A stretch of DNA of 64,000 nucleotides from Symsagittifera roscoffensis (taxonomy: Eukaryota > Xenacoelomorpha > Acoela > Convolutidae): positions 54,633,169-54,697,168 of the forward strand of contig NC_087067.1 in assembly GCF_963678635.1 (NCBI RefSeq). The letters are read 5' to 3'. Both the position numbers and the translations under genes were made by a program. Below the pieces are notes generated by a model. That model saw nothing but the letters and a program-made list of their open reading frames with translations. It did not search any database and was not told where the DNA came from. This document shows positions 1 through 8,499 of this stretch, in pieces. Each line of letters starts with the position of its first letter. The stretch's first letter is position 1.

Positions 1-2
1 GA

Positions 3-209
3 TCGATCCTGAGCCACGTGATGTTGGCACTAACGAGACTGCGGGACTTCATGATCGAAAGAAGAATAACGGAGGTCTCAATGCCGGTCTATGACCCGAA
101 CAGGGGCAAGCTGAGCCCAAGGGAACTATATGCTATCCTACACGTGGTCTTCGCAGAAACGGAGATACTGGTACATCTGCACAAAAAATACTACCTGAGT
201 ATCGCCTAA
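3..209 (+). CDS. C-terminal end of Pol polyprotein: macro-like domain (partial)
   Basis: The frame is open from base 3 to the TAA at 207-209. The true start is outside the window; the GTG/ATG near 18-23 are internal codons. The 69 visible residues match the last ~60 residues of the copy B Pol ORF. Shared pieces are LTRLRDF near the start, PVYDPNRG in the middle, PRELYA, and a final hydrophobic strand with LH. The order (helix, then slP, then an Asp/Gly loop, then a helix rich in E/L/V, then a final beta strand) fits the C-terminal half of TARG1/OARD1-like macro domains. In those the loop after the slP strand has Gly-Cys-Gly-Leu-Asp, whereas here it reads YDPNRGKL (codons 90-113). Fold assignment is inference from pattern; loss of the family catalytic loop is seen directly. 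Confidence 0.65.
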   Translation, partial: SILSHVMLALTRLRDFMIERRITEVSMPVYDPNRGKLSPRELYAILHVVFAETEILVHLHKKYYLSIA

Positions 210-676
210 GTCGGGTACATGGGGGTCTTGAGTTGGGCATGAAGGGATCTCAAGTTAGGTGTTGGGGTACGGAACAGGTAAAAGGATCTTAGAAGTGATT
301 GGCATGACAATTAATTTTTAAATGATTGATGGTGCTAAAACATAAAATGAATCTGCATGCTCTTAGAAAACTTCCAATTGAATTGTTTTAGTAGAACGAA
401 AAGGATGAGGTTTTAACTATAATGGCAGGGGGTTAGGTTAGGAACATAGCTTTTTAGTCTAAAGATCAAGTTTTATTTTCAGATTGATTTGGTAAAGTCA
501 AATCGACTACCCAACTATACTCAAGTGAAAGAAAAAAGAAGGTCTTGAACGAACCCACAGTCAAGCAACATTTGAAGAAGTTATTTCTCAAGTACTCAAG
601 TTGGTACGGTAATTCTCAAGTTGGTACGGTAATTCTCAAGTTGGTACGTGCGCAAGATCATCCAGATATTTAAAAA
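210..676 (+). other. Spacer between Pol end and downstream ORF, copy A
   Basis: No ORF is visible. A pyrimidine-rich tract ending in TTTTATTTTCAG (471-482) looks like a 3' splice site, 195 nt before the ATG at 677. The equivalent spacer of copy B (20466-20879) also has an acceptor-like tract shortly before its ATG. This suggests that the downstream ORF is made from a spliced subgenomic RNA, as env is in errantiviruses. That is inference. Otherwise only a short tandem repeat (595-648) stands out. Confidence 0.45.
595..648. repeat. 20-bp tandem repeat, 2.7 copies
   Basis: The unit CTCAAGTTGGTACGGTAATT is repeated at 595-614 and 615-634, with a partial third copy at 635-648. It lies just upstream of the downstream ORF start and is absent from the same spacer in copy B, so it is probably a local slippage product. 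Confidence 0.85.
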
Positions 677-1111
677 ATGACAGATCGATTTTGGAAGTCC
701 ATGCCCGTGGCTCTGAAAAGGCCCATGCTTGATGAATTATACAGACGCTTGAGGGATCTGGATTACACCCAAGTGGATGAGAGAATGGCGGTGATGCTGA
801 ACGCCATCCTCCAATTGGAAGAGCAGGGTGAATGCAGGGAGTCTGCAACAGAAGCGGTTTTAATGGTCGGCTACACCACTGATGGCATATCCAACCAAGA
901 ACAAACCTTATGGCTGTCCTGGAATGTGGATGGAGGGGTGAGGGGATTCGACTTGGCGAGGAATCCTGGCTTGAGCAATAACACCGAGTATGGCGCAGGG
1001 GAGTTCCCACTACCAACCAGACCATCAGCAAAGTCAGCGGGCCAAAACACGAGTAAGACAACGGAAGAGGCGTATCCTGACCTCAGTAGCAACGGAAGAG
1101 GCCTATCCTGA
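677..1111 (+). pseudogene. Downstream ORF of copy A, conserved N-terminal domain
   Basis: The ATG at 677 begins a helical domain of about 110 residues whose counterpart opens the downstream ORF of copy B at 20880. Shared features by eye are LYRRL / IYRRL, a run rich in V/M/L, TEAVLM / TEVLLM, a hydrophobic strand with W, then DLARNPGL / DLANEPGL and a GE-P-P-P tail. No known family is recognised. The frame ends early at 1111 because of a 31-bp tandem duplication (1059-1120), after which the coding sense continues in another frame. Expression would come after Pol, in the position where env sits in errantiviruses, but no signal peptide or transmembrane segment is seen, so I do not call it Env. 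Confidence 0.6.
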
Positions 1112-1120
1112 CCTCAGTAG
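1059..1120. repeat. 31-bp direct duplication causing a frameshift
   Basis: Bases 1059-1089 are repeated at 1090-1120 with a single G/C difference. Because 31 is not a multiple of 3, the duplication moves the downstream ORF into a new frame and creates the stop at 1109-1111. This is a simple slippage lesion showing that the copy is decaying. Confidence 0.9.
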
Positions 1121-1949
1121 TCTGAAAAGAGAGCTTGAGAGGACACAGAGGGAAAGGAACAAGGCAAATCTCGACCGGGATCAAGCGAAGCTCAAGAGAA
1201 AACAAGCGATTCTGGAGAGAGATCAGGCAGTCATTGAAAAGGACCAAGCGCGGCGGGAACTCGATATGCTGAAGTCCGGGCACCAGCAAGAACAAAGGGT
1301 GCGAGAGAATGCGGCGAATTGTGAACAGCTGAAGTCGGAACTTGAGAGAATCCAGCGGCGACAGCGCGAGCTCGACATGCAAAAGAGAGCCAGGCCCAAG
1401 GAGCGAACGGCCGCCGGTTCAATACCAGAGTCACGTATGGAAGTGGATGAGGCTCCCAGATCGAAGGGACGGTTTAACCAAGACCGCGCGGCTCAGGAAC
1501 ACATGAACGAGGGGTTGGAGGTATGGATACCGACTGAGTCAACGTCCTCCCTGCATGGTTTAGAGACACAACCGATACGCCCATTGATGGACGTCGCACT
1601 ACCGGGGTGTACTCCGAGTTCAACGCCGAGCGGCAGTCAGGTGAGCGGGAGCTCGTCACGTCTGAAAGAATTGAATGAGAGACTACAGCTAAGAAATCGT
1701 GAGAGTCCAGCAAGAGTGGAGTTACCCCCGACTTGGAGGGAGCAACCGATCAGGAGTGTGGTAATCTCAAGTTACAAGAAGAACACGGAGGGCAGGTACC
1801 ACAGGCACAATCGCATGGATTGGAGCACAGCAAAAAGAGTCAGGAGGGATTGCTTCCATAACGCGGCTTGGGTGGAATACCATACGCAGCCACGTGTGCC
1901 GGAGGGTACGGTCCACGTAATCATAGGGGAAGCCTGCTGCGGGTGCTGA
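1090..1949 (+). pseudogene. Downstream ORF of copy A, coiled-coil and linker segment
   Basis: The frame restored after the 31-bp duplication encodes a strongly charged helical stretch (about 1110-1390) built from heptad-like repeats rich in R, E, L, K and Q, including RDQAKLKRKQA. This is a likely long coiled coil for self-association. It is followed by a low-complexity Pro/Ser/Thr linker (about 1395-1780), then the start of the SGNH domain. The frame stops at 1947-1949 after an apparent one-base loss in a G run at 1926-1929. The short copy B counterpart (21200-21360) also shows a charged helical piece after the N-terminal domain. Confidence 0.5.
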
Positions 1950-2455
1950 CTCGGATTTCGGATTCAGTCGCATTGGCAGACTGGGATCTTGAGTTTTGCT
2001 GGAACTGCAACGCCACAGATATTAGCATCACTTGAGATGCTAGGGATGGCAAGAGTATACACGGTAACTCTAAAGATCGGGACTAATGGCGTGTCCAGGG
2101 GGGAGTCAAGGAAGGTTATGAGGCTACATGACAAGATGAGCTGCATCCTTGAGGAGTTACGGATTCAAATGGATCCGGCCATACTCACAGTGTGTACCGT
2201 CCCTTACAATTTGAAGGCTGACCAACACGCGATGGAAATGAATACGAAGGTACGAAACCTGAACGAAGTAGTCAGGCAAATATATCAGAGGAGTGTCCTT
2301 CCCATTGGATTGCTGGATGTAGCCGAGCAAATGGAGCGAGCTGCCTTCCCCGACGATGCATCCTCAGACAGACGGAATCCATTTTGACAGGCCTAGGGGA
2401 GTGGAGTGGTTGAATGACGTTTTCCAAAGGCATATAAGCGCGTTGGAGGCAGACT
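1905..2455 (+). pseudogene. SGNH (GDSL-like) hydrolase domain 1, frameshifted
   Basis: The pieces of an SGNH hydrolase fold occur in order across three frames. Block I is a hydrophobic strand followed by SLLRVL (about 1911-1948, nucleophile Ser around 1931). Block II has FAGTATPQ (about 2000-2025). Block III is IGTN at about 2078-2090, with Gly where the usual Asp follows Asn. Block V is DGIHF at 2371-2385, the DxxH pair. Between III and V are the expected alternating strands and helices, with LTVCTVPYN as the strand before the block IV region. Frames change near 1928, near 1984 and at an AGACAGAC repeat near 2365. Known SGNH members cut esters or related bonds, and some non-LTR retrotransposons (CR1 type) carry such an esterase domain. 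Substrate here is unknown, and the gene is broken. Confidence 0.6.
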
Positions 2456-3195
2456 TGCTGGAGACGGCCCAATTCACATTCGGACCACCTCCAAATCCCC
2501 CTTTCCTCGCCTCAAGAACTCTATCCAGTCGCCTGGGGGCGAGGGTCGATTCTAGAGACAGCTCGAGAAGTAGCCGGACCAGATTACCGGGTGCCGCACC
2601 GATGGAGGCCGAAGAAGCAACGTCATCAACACCCCAGAGATCGGTATTGTCCTCGGTGGTAGTGGTAGAGAGCAAGAGGGTGGAGAGACCGGCGGAGACA
2701 AGCCGGTCGAGATATCTCGAGAAGGTAAAGGAGCTGGACTTGGAGGACCTGGATTGTAGACAAGAGTTGGCGGAAGCTCTGGGCCTCGAGCGCGTGTCAC
2801 ACGAGGACTTAAGTAGACACCAGTGCGTGGACTGGTTGAAGGCTCACGAAACGCATTTCTCAAGAGCGAGAATGATGGAGACAGCGGATCTGACTGGGAT
2901 TCCCACAAGATCAGTCATGGGACCTATCAACTACAGACCTCTCAAGTTGCTGGGGAGTCCAGGACTCATAGTGGAGCCCCCTAAGCACCGAACGAGCATT
3001 GCCAGAATCAGGTTGGCAACTCTAGCGCAGTTGAGGGTGGTGGACAAACTATTGGACCCAAGAGAAATGGAACTGCCAGATGCCGCTTATGAGGGTGCGA
3101 GATTGGCGGACGACCCTAGATATGGGAAACCCTGCGGGAACGCGCAATTGGCCAAGACCTTGGCAGTTTACGACAGAGCAGATCCAGCTGCCGCG
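2456..3195 (+). pseudogene. Downstream ORF of copy A, linker between the two SGNH-like domains
   Basis: An open frame from 2356 runs to 3252. After the DxxH helix comes a Ser/Arg/Pro-rich stretch (about 2500-2710), then a helical segment rich in L, E and D (2715-2880), and a region with conserved-looking PINYRPLKLLG (2927-2959). None of this is recognised. It probably forms a flexible spacer and the lead-in to the second SGNH-like domain. No membrane helix is apparent. Confidence 0.4.
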
Positions 3196-3981
3196 AGGGT
3201 GATCATCGTGGCGGGATCGGACTTCGAGGGAACGTCTCCCAAGTTGTTCTAGCCGGAGACTTTGATATACTCGCTGCCAGGGGCTGAGTTGAACCAAATG
3301 TTAACCCTGGTGGTCGCGATACAATCGGAGATGCCTTGCGAGCCCGAGCTACTACTGTTCGCAGGAATGAATGACCACCTGCACGCGACTGGGTTTCTTG
3401 AGCAGCTCAAGGGCGATGAGCCGGCGCCAACGAAAATCTGGGAAGCTATCCAGAAGTTGTTTGCAGCAGTGAATGAGGTGCAGAAGAACGTCGCCTCACG
3501 ATTTGGATCTAAGACAAGAGTGGTGTTCACGACGTCCCCCGGGTACGCGAGCATGCCTCGCGCTCTGCAGTTTGTGTATGCGGTTCTGATCTTAATAGCC
3601 GAGGGGAATACATGGCGGATCCTGATGGCAGCTCCCAATCGAGAGTTGGAACCAACGATCTTGAGGCTTCGGAAGTCAGAACTGGCGGCGGCGTGGGCGG
3701 ATGTGTCCCACGCGTTGAGGGGCTTCTATGAGTTAGCAGATATCCTCATTGTATTGGATGAAGTCCTCTTGCTAGAGATATCGAACTTCGCCAGACAACT
3801 CAAGTTCAGTCCGGCTATAGGGGATCATCACCCAATAATAAATTACTTGACGGCCAGCTTGTGGTTTCGAAGTATGGATTTGACCATCACGAGCTCCGCC
3901 AGTAAGTCAAGGTACCAAGTAATCAGAGAAAAAATGTGGCTGCAACAGAGAAGCAACTGGAGTCGATGGTGTACCGACTGA
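3196..3981 (+). pseudogene. Second SGNH-like domain, interrupted by an in-frame TAG
   Basis: A strand with VAGSDF (Ser codon 3217-3219) resembles block I. SLPGAELNQ (about 3271-3297) resembles block II with its Gly. FAGMNDHL (3358-3381) matches block III G-x-N-D exactly. GDHHP (3820-3834) may hold the block V Asp/His pair, although the spacing is not the standard DxxH. The total span of ~210 codons fits an SGNH domain. A TAG at 3250-3252 falls between blocks I and II in the same frame, and the frame ends at 3979-3981. Two such domains in one polyprotein would be unusual. The second call rests mainly on blocks II and III. Confidence 0.45.
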
Positions 3982-5226
3982 CGCAAGAAAGAGGCAGGTG
4001 GCCGTTTCTAACACCAAGGCTAGAAAACGCCACAGAGAAGACAAAGGAGAACGCCCCACCTCTTGTGAAGCAAATCTGGAGTTTTCTTGAGGAGCAGTTG
4101 GAAGTGGCCGAGAGTAGGGAGATGACGGTGACCAGTTTCGTCACGGCTGCAAACGAGGTCACAATCGGGGGATTCTGGAGGGAGCACGCAAAGGGCGAGC
4201 TGAGGACAAGAAAAGATCACGAGATTCTCAAGTTCTTGAGTCCTTGTTGGGAGAAAGAATTCATGGCTGGAGTGTTTGGTGCAAAGGAAACCATTTTTGG
4301 AGCCTTTGTACAAGAAATACTGAGCATGCCCATCAGCCTGTTGTACCTAGTACCTATTCAACATGGGTCCAGCGTATATGCTCAGTCGACGTGTGGAAAC
4401 ACTACGGATTGACGGATATCTGGCACTGGTGCTCCTGACCCATGGTGAGCTGCTGTCATTTCATCGACTGACGAAATATGGGGAACCCCTGTCGATGGGG
4501 AAAACCCACTCGAGCATAGACACCTACTCATATAAATGTGATGCGGGACTAAAGACGCTGCTGGTGGAGTATCTCCTGATGCAGAATCGACATATGACTG
4601 TCGAGGAAAAGAATCCGAAAACGAAAGATGAATGGAGGCAAGTGAATAGTGGCATGCCTCTGTTGACAGACCTGTGCCTGGCGATCAGATCGGACCCAAT
4701 GGGGATAATCCGGGGGCTGGAGGAGGTCGTAAACTGCACTTACGGACCAGCTGTAACATACGCGTTTCCAGATCCTCTAGTGACGGCTTACCGCAACTCC
4801 GTGACACACTTGAGCCTGATAAGTGTGTTGGATGGGACGGCGCTCAACTGGTGTCAGCAAGAGGTGCTGAGGGCGCAAATGAGTAACACGGTACTCTTTG
4901 GAAAAGTGAAAGATCCCGAGTTGATGGTATACATTTCCGAGGGCAACTGCAGTGCAGGATGGGGGGGCAAACGTGAAGGCCCCATCGAAACTTATCCCAA
5001 GTTCTGGAACTTGAATCCCCTGGCGGCGAGTGGACAAGAGATCTTGAGGATTCCCGCGTGGAAGAAGAGCTTCGAGTTGGTGAAAAGGGAGCTAGAGGCA
5101 ATACTAGAGAAGGAAATCTTGCCAGCAACCATTCCCGAGTTCCCAACGGTCAGGAGAATGACCCTGGGAATGAACAGTTACCTGGTGGTCCCATCCCTGT
5201 TTGCGAGAGCAGCGGCGGAGAGGTAG
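3936..5226 (+). pseudogene. Downstream ORF of copy A, unrecognised middle segment
   Basis: Two overlapping open stretches (3936-4412 and 4363-5226) in different frames carry continuous protein-like sequence. The first is helical and charged. The second is mixed alpha/beta with GYLALVLLTHGELLSF near 4414-4461 and a long C-terminal helix near 5060-5140. Copy B has a faintly similar MLIWDSGELLSM at 21620-21655, which may be the equivalent position; that is weak. A TAG ends the frame at 5224-5226, but the same frame stays protein-like beyond it. No function is assigned. Confidence 0.35.
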
Positions 5227-6490
5227 CAAAGGGAATTCACCGATGGCTGGGATCCCCTATTCATCGGCTACACCGCAGCGGTCTATTTTCACACCCGTGA
5301 TATAAAAATAAACTCATGGACGACTCAAGCGAAGAAGATGAGAGGCTCAATGCCCCCAAAATTCGAGGTGCGAGAGATCTTGAGAACACTTGATCGGGCG
5401 GGTTTGGAGAATATGTTACCGGTGTGCGACGATGGCAGGATGATTGTAGAAGAAGGACACATTGCGCTAAAAGACGAAATGAAGTTTGCCACAAGAAAAT
5501 ACCGGGCGCCTTACGGACTGGAACAGGTGGAGATGAGACAGGAAGGGGAGGAGCTGGATGCAGCAGGCCCGTTGTATGTGGCTCTTACGGATTACAAGAA
5601 ATCAGATTCAACGACACCATCACTGCTGTCGGTGGGCACCCCTGGAGACAAAATAAGCGGCCCTGTAGAAGATCGGCTCAGGAGGATACTTGAGAGAAGG
5701 AGAGTCGAGTCAGGAGAAGAAAGCATGGATGAGACTCTCAGTGAGGCAGGAGAGGAGATGGAAGTGGGGAACACGCCTGAACCAAAACCAGCAGAGGAGG
5801 ACTTCACCACTCAAGAACTGTTGAAAGATCTGTGCGGAGAATGTTGGGCACGCCACCTCTGACCTCATCTCACCGCAAGAATCTAGAGTTGCCACTGACG
5901 AGCGAGACTTCCAATATGGGAATGATACTCTTGAGTGCAGAGGAAATTGAAAAGAAGACCTTTGAGGGAAACAAGACCATGTTCCTAGGGATGAGAACGC
6001 TTGGCGAGAATTCTTGAGAGAGTTTAATCGAGAGGTGGATAGCGAGATCACACTAGACAATTTCAAAGAAGAACTGTGGAGCACGGTGGTGAAGTTCGGT
6101 GAACCTGTCCTGATGGGAACAGGTCTGGATGAAAAAGCAAGAAGAGAGCTGCTGAGCAAGATGGTCGAGTTGAGAAAGGCACCACTGAAGACCAAAGAAG
6201 ACGAATGTAAAGACAGCTCTACTCTGAAACAAAAATCTGTCAATAAAATAATTGAAGGTGTAAGGGATGATAAGGTTGAGGCTAGTAATATAATTAAAAG
6301 TAATATCCTTAAGGCTCGAGCAGGGGGGAGGCAAGAGTTAGAAGGGTTGGATGGAGACAAAGAGGTCAAATCAGTGATGATAACGGCAACGCCCCCAAGT
6401 AAAGACGTGAAGTCTCGCAAGAGAAAGAGAGAGGTAGAAGGATTGGGTAGTCCTTCGGCGGACGCAGTCTCAGAGAAAAACCTGAGATAG
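5227..6490 (+). pseudogene. Downstream ORF of copy A, acidic/charged segment
   Basis: Open pieces at 5338-5862 and 6014-6490 encode a charged, probably disordered region. It has acidic runs around 5700-5800 and a basic KSRKRKREVEG-like patch near 6405-6440 that could act as a nuclear localisation signal or nucleic-acid contact. The two pieces are in different frames, separated by a frameshift near 5860-6010. The stop at 6488-6490 is a TAG, and the same frame reopens after it. No family is recognised. Confidence 0.35.
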
Positions 6491-7579
6491 ACGGCTCCAA
6501 TGGGTCTGGCACGATGGAAGACAGCAGCCTACAAGAGTAACTACGAACCAAGGAAATTGCTCGAGGTAGAAAGAGGGATGGAGGTTTCCGCCAACTCGAC
6601 AACGAAAGAAGACTTCAGGCCCCAGAGGACAAAGATGAAACGCGGTTCGACGAGCGGGCAGACATGGGAAGTAGACGTTGGCAAATAATGTGTCTCAAAT
6701 GAACACCAGGCCACTGGGAAGCAAGTAACTTGTGACCCTCTTGAGAAGAATAAAACGAGGAACACCTCCCGGCCGTGGTGGGTGGCCCTGGAGGAACTGG
6801 AAGACTGCCTAACATTGAAGGAACTGGAAGACTGCCTAAATAAACTCGACAGTGGAGTGTCACGCAAGCGACGCAACTGGGCTACCCAGCAGAAGGCTGA
6901 GATCATCAAATTAGAATTGGGTAGCCAACTGAAGAGAACTTGGCAGAACTTGTTAAGGGATCATTTTGAAGAAGCGATGAGGACATCCTCATCGGCGTCG
7001 CCGTTGATGGCGAATCCCTTCGTTAGAACAGCGGGACAATTGATGTTCGCGTGGAGCCTGGTGGGAATAGAATTAGAAATGCTGACCTCGCATGACAAGT
7101 TGAAGTTGGGTGGAAAAAGTCTACAAAAATATCAGACATTGAAGCAACACATTGCTAGGGGTAACTCAGGCTTGAGCCTGGCAAGAAGGAAAGACGCTAC
7201 TTGTTTCTTGAGGTGGATAATGTCGGTGATGACTGACAGCACCATCCTAGCATTTCGACAAAGAGCAATCGGGAAAAAAGCAGTGGAAAGGAGAATCTCA
7301 GCAGTCATCTTGAATGTATACCAGAGTACTGGGATAGAAAAGGAGGATGGTTTCAGGCAGTCTCTAGAGAGCCACAGGAAGTTAGACGAGATACGGAGAT
7401 TCTACAACAAGAAGTTCGAGGAGGGACACGACGTGCACCGCAACTTGACCTCGTCAGGAGAGTACTTGAAACCCAATAAGAAGGGAGAATACCAGTATGT
7501 GTCTGGAGTGATGGGGAGTCTTTCCTGGACTCGGAAGCCGGAGGCGCTCAGAGAAACTTCGAGGTGGCGGAGCTACTAA
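6491..7579 (+). pseudogene. Downstream ORF of copy A, C-terminal segment
   Basis: The same frame as the preceding piece continues through stops at 6488 and 6686 into a 265-codon open stretch (6782-7579). It is helical with a basic patch SRKRRNWA, a segment with FLRWIMSVM, and long charged helices. A 27-bp in-frame tandem duplication (6792-6839) repeats ELEDCL. The ORF ends ~190 nt before the LTR, so this is the end of the element's coding part. No similarity to known domains is recognised. It does not resemble the C-terminal part of the copy B downstream ORF clearly enough to align by eye. Confidence 0.4.
6792..6839. repeat. 27-bp-period in-frame duplication
   Basis: A 21-bp stretch at 6792-6812 recurs at 6819-6839, with a period of 27 bp, giving a nine-residue in-frame repeat (ELEDCL motif twice). 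Confidence 0.85.
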
Positions 7580-7772
7580 AATTTTGGACAGAGAAGATAG
7601 TGGAAATAGACACAGTAGAGAGAGAGAGAGACCGAGCTTGGGTTTGATTCTCGAGAAAACACCAGCGGTGATAAGCGTGGCGCGCTCAAGTAAAAGAGTC
7701 GAGCTGAAGATGGGTAACGGGAATGACATATTGGTCACGAATCTGGGAGTGGTGTGGAATTTCATGAGGCGG

Positions 7773-7931
7773 TGGCGTTTTTTGTCGACCCGATGTTGGG
7801 GGGGACCGCCGAAAAGTACTGGCTGGGTAGAGACGGTGAAAAGCATATAAAGCTCTGTTTAGACGTTAACCAATCGTCTTAGGACTTGGTTTTATTTTCC
7901 GTCGATATGTATTATCCGGGCGAATGTTACA
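7773..7931 (+). repeat. LTR shared by copies A and B (~159 bp)
   Basis: The segment starts TGGCGTTTTTTG, ends GCGAATGTTACA, and matches 23900-24057 along its whole length (about 85-90 percent by eye), with TG...CA ends. Similarity stops at both edges. It contains a TATA box (TATAAAG at 7846-7852), placing a start site near 7875-7880 and leaving a very short R/U5. It serves as the 3' LTR of copy A and probably also as the 5' LTR of copy B, as in tandem elements formed by LTR-LTR recombination. Many of the A/B differences are G/A. Confidence 0.75.
7846..7852 (+). promoter_or_regulatory. TATA box in LTR
   Basis: TATAAAG lies in the conserved middle of the LTR and is identical in the second LTR (23972-23978). 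It is the likely core promoter for element transcription. Confidence 0.6.
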
Positions 7932-7943
7932 TACATGTTTTTA

Positions 7944-7961
7944 TGGCGCTCCTGGGTGTTA
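7944..7961 (+). other. Putative primer binding site
   Basis: TGGCGCTCCTGGGTGTTA begins 12 nt after the LTR end. It has the TGG start expected for pairing with a tRNA CCA tail. The tRNA was not identified, and the 12-nt gap is a little large, so this is tentative. Confidence 0.4.
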
Positions 7962-8499
7962 TTCTTTTTTAACATCATGACCGGCAGAACCGTTAACGAG
8001 CACTCCGCGCCGAGCAGATGCTCATATTAACGCCCTTAATAGGCCTAACCCGCCGGCCGGGGCGGAAGGGTAGTTCGGAACGCGGAAGCCTTCCAGATTA
8101 CCGTGAATAGCTTTTTAACTTAGTTAAGACCGAAAATTCACGAACCAGGAAGGGTGGGGGGATTCGCGGTCCCGTCGTTCCCTGAGGGGTTCGTGACCAA
8201 AAACACTTAAAGATATATATAAAACCAAACAAAAAGTAGTATAGTACCCAAGAAAAACAAAAAACATAAAAAATAACCGAAAAAACCAAAAACAGTAAAA
8301 AAAAAAAGTAAAAAATTAGTAGAAATCATCCCCCCAGACAAGATGTGATCCGACCCCCCCGTTTGTTGTTGATAGATATATTGTTGTTACAGGCATTTAT
8401 ATCAGTCAGGATTGTTACGATCAGTTTTGTAGCCCGTTTGTGAGGCTTGTACTGTAGGGTTATTTGAGCATTTAAGCACGTTAATGATAAATTGCGCTC

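Larger units (their letters stand above)
1..7931 (+). mobile_element. Ty3/gypsy LTR retrotransposon copy A, 5'-truncated by window
   Basis: The first 209 bases encode the same C-terminal domain that ends the Pol ORF of copy B. About 470 bases later a long downstream ORF begins, whose first ~110 residues resemble the downstream ORF of copy B. The unit ends in a ~159-bp LTR also found at the end of copy B. Gag, protease, RT and integrase would lie left of the window. The downstream ORF is split by frameshifts and in-frame stops, so this copy looks dead. Its protein-level identity to copy B in the shared end is roughly 60 percent by eye, so A and B are related subfamilies, not recent duplicates. 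The base composition is clearly GC-richer than the host DNA further right. Confidence 0.8.

Noticed and set aside
636-1092. Antisense ORFs (141 and 73 codons) opposite the downstream ORF start
   Set aside because: They are shadows of the conserved sense domain at 677, have no recognisable motif and no counterpart in copy B.
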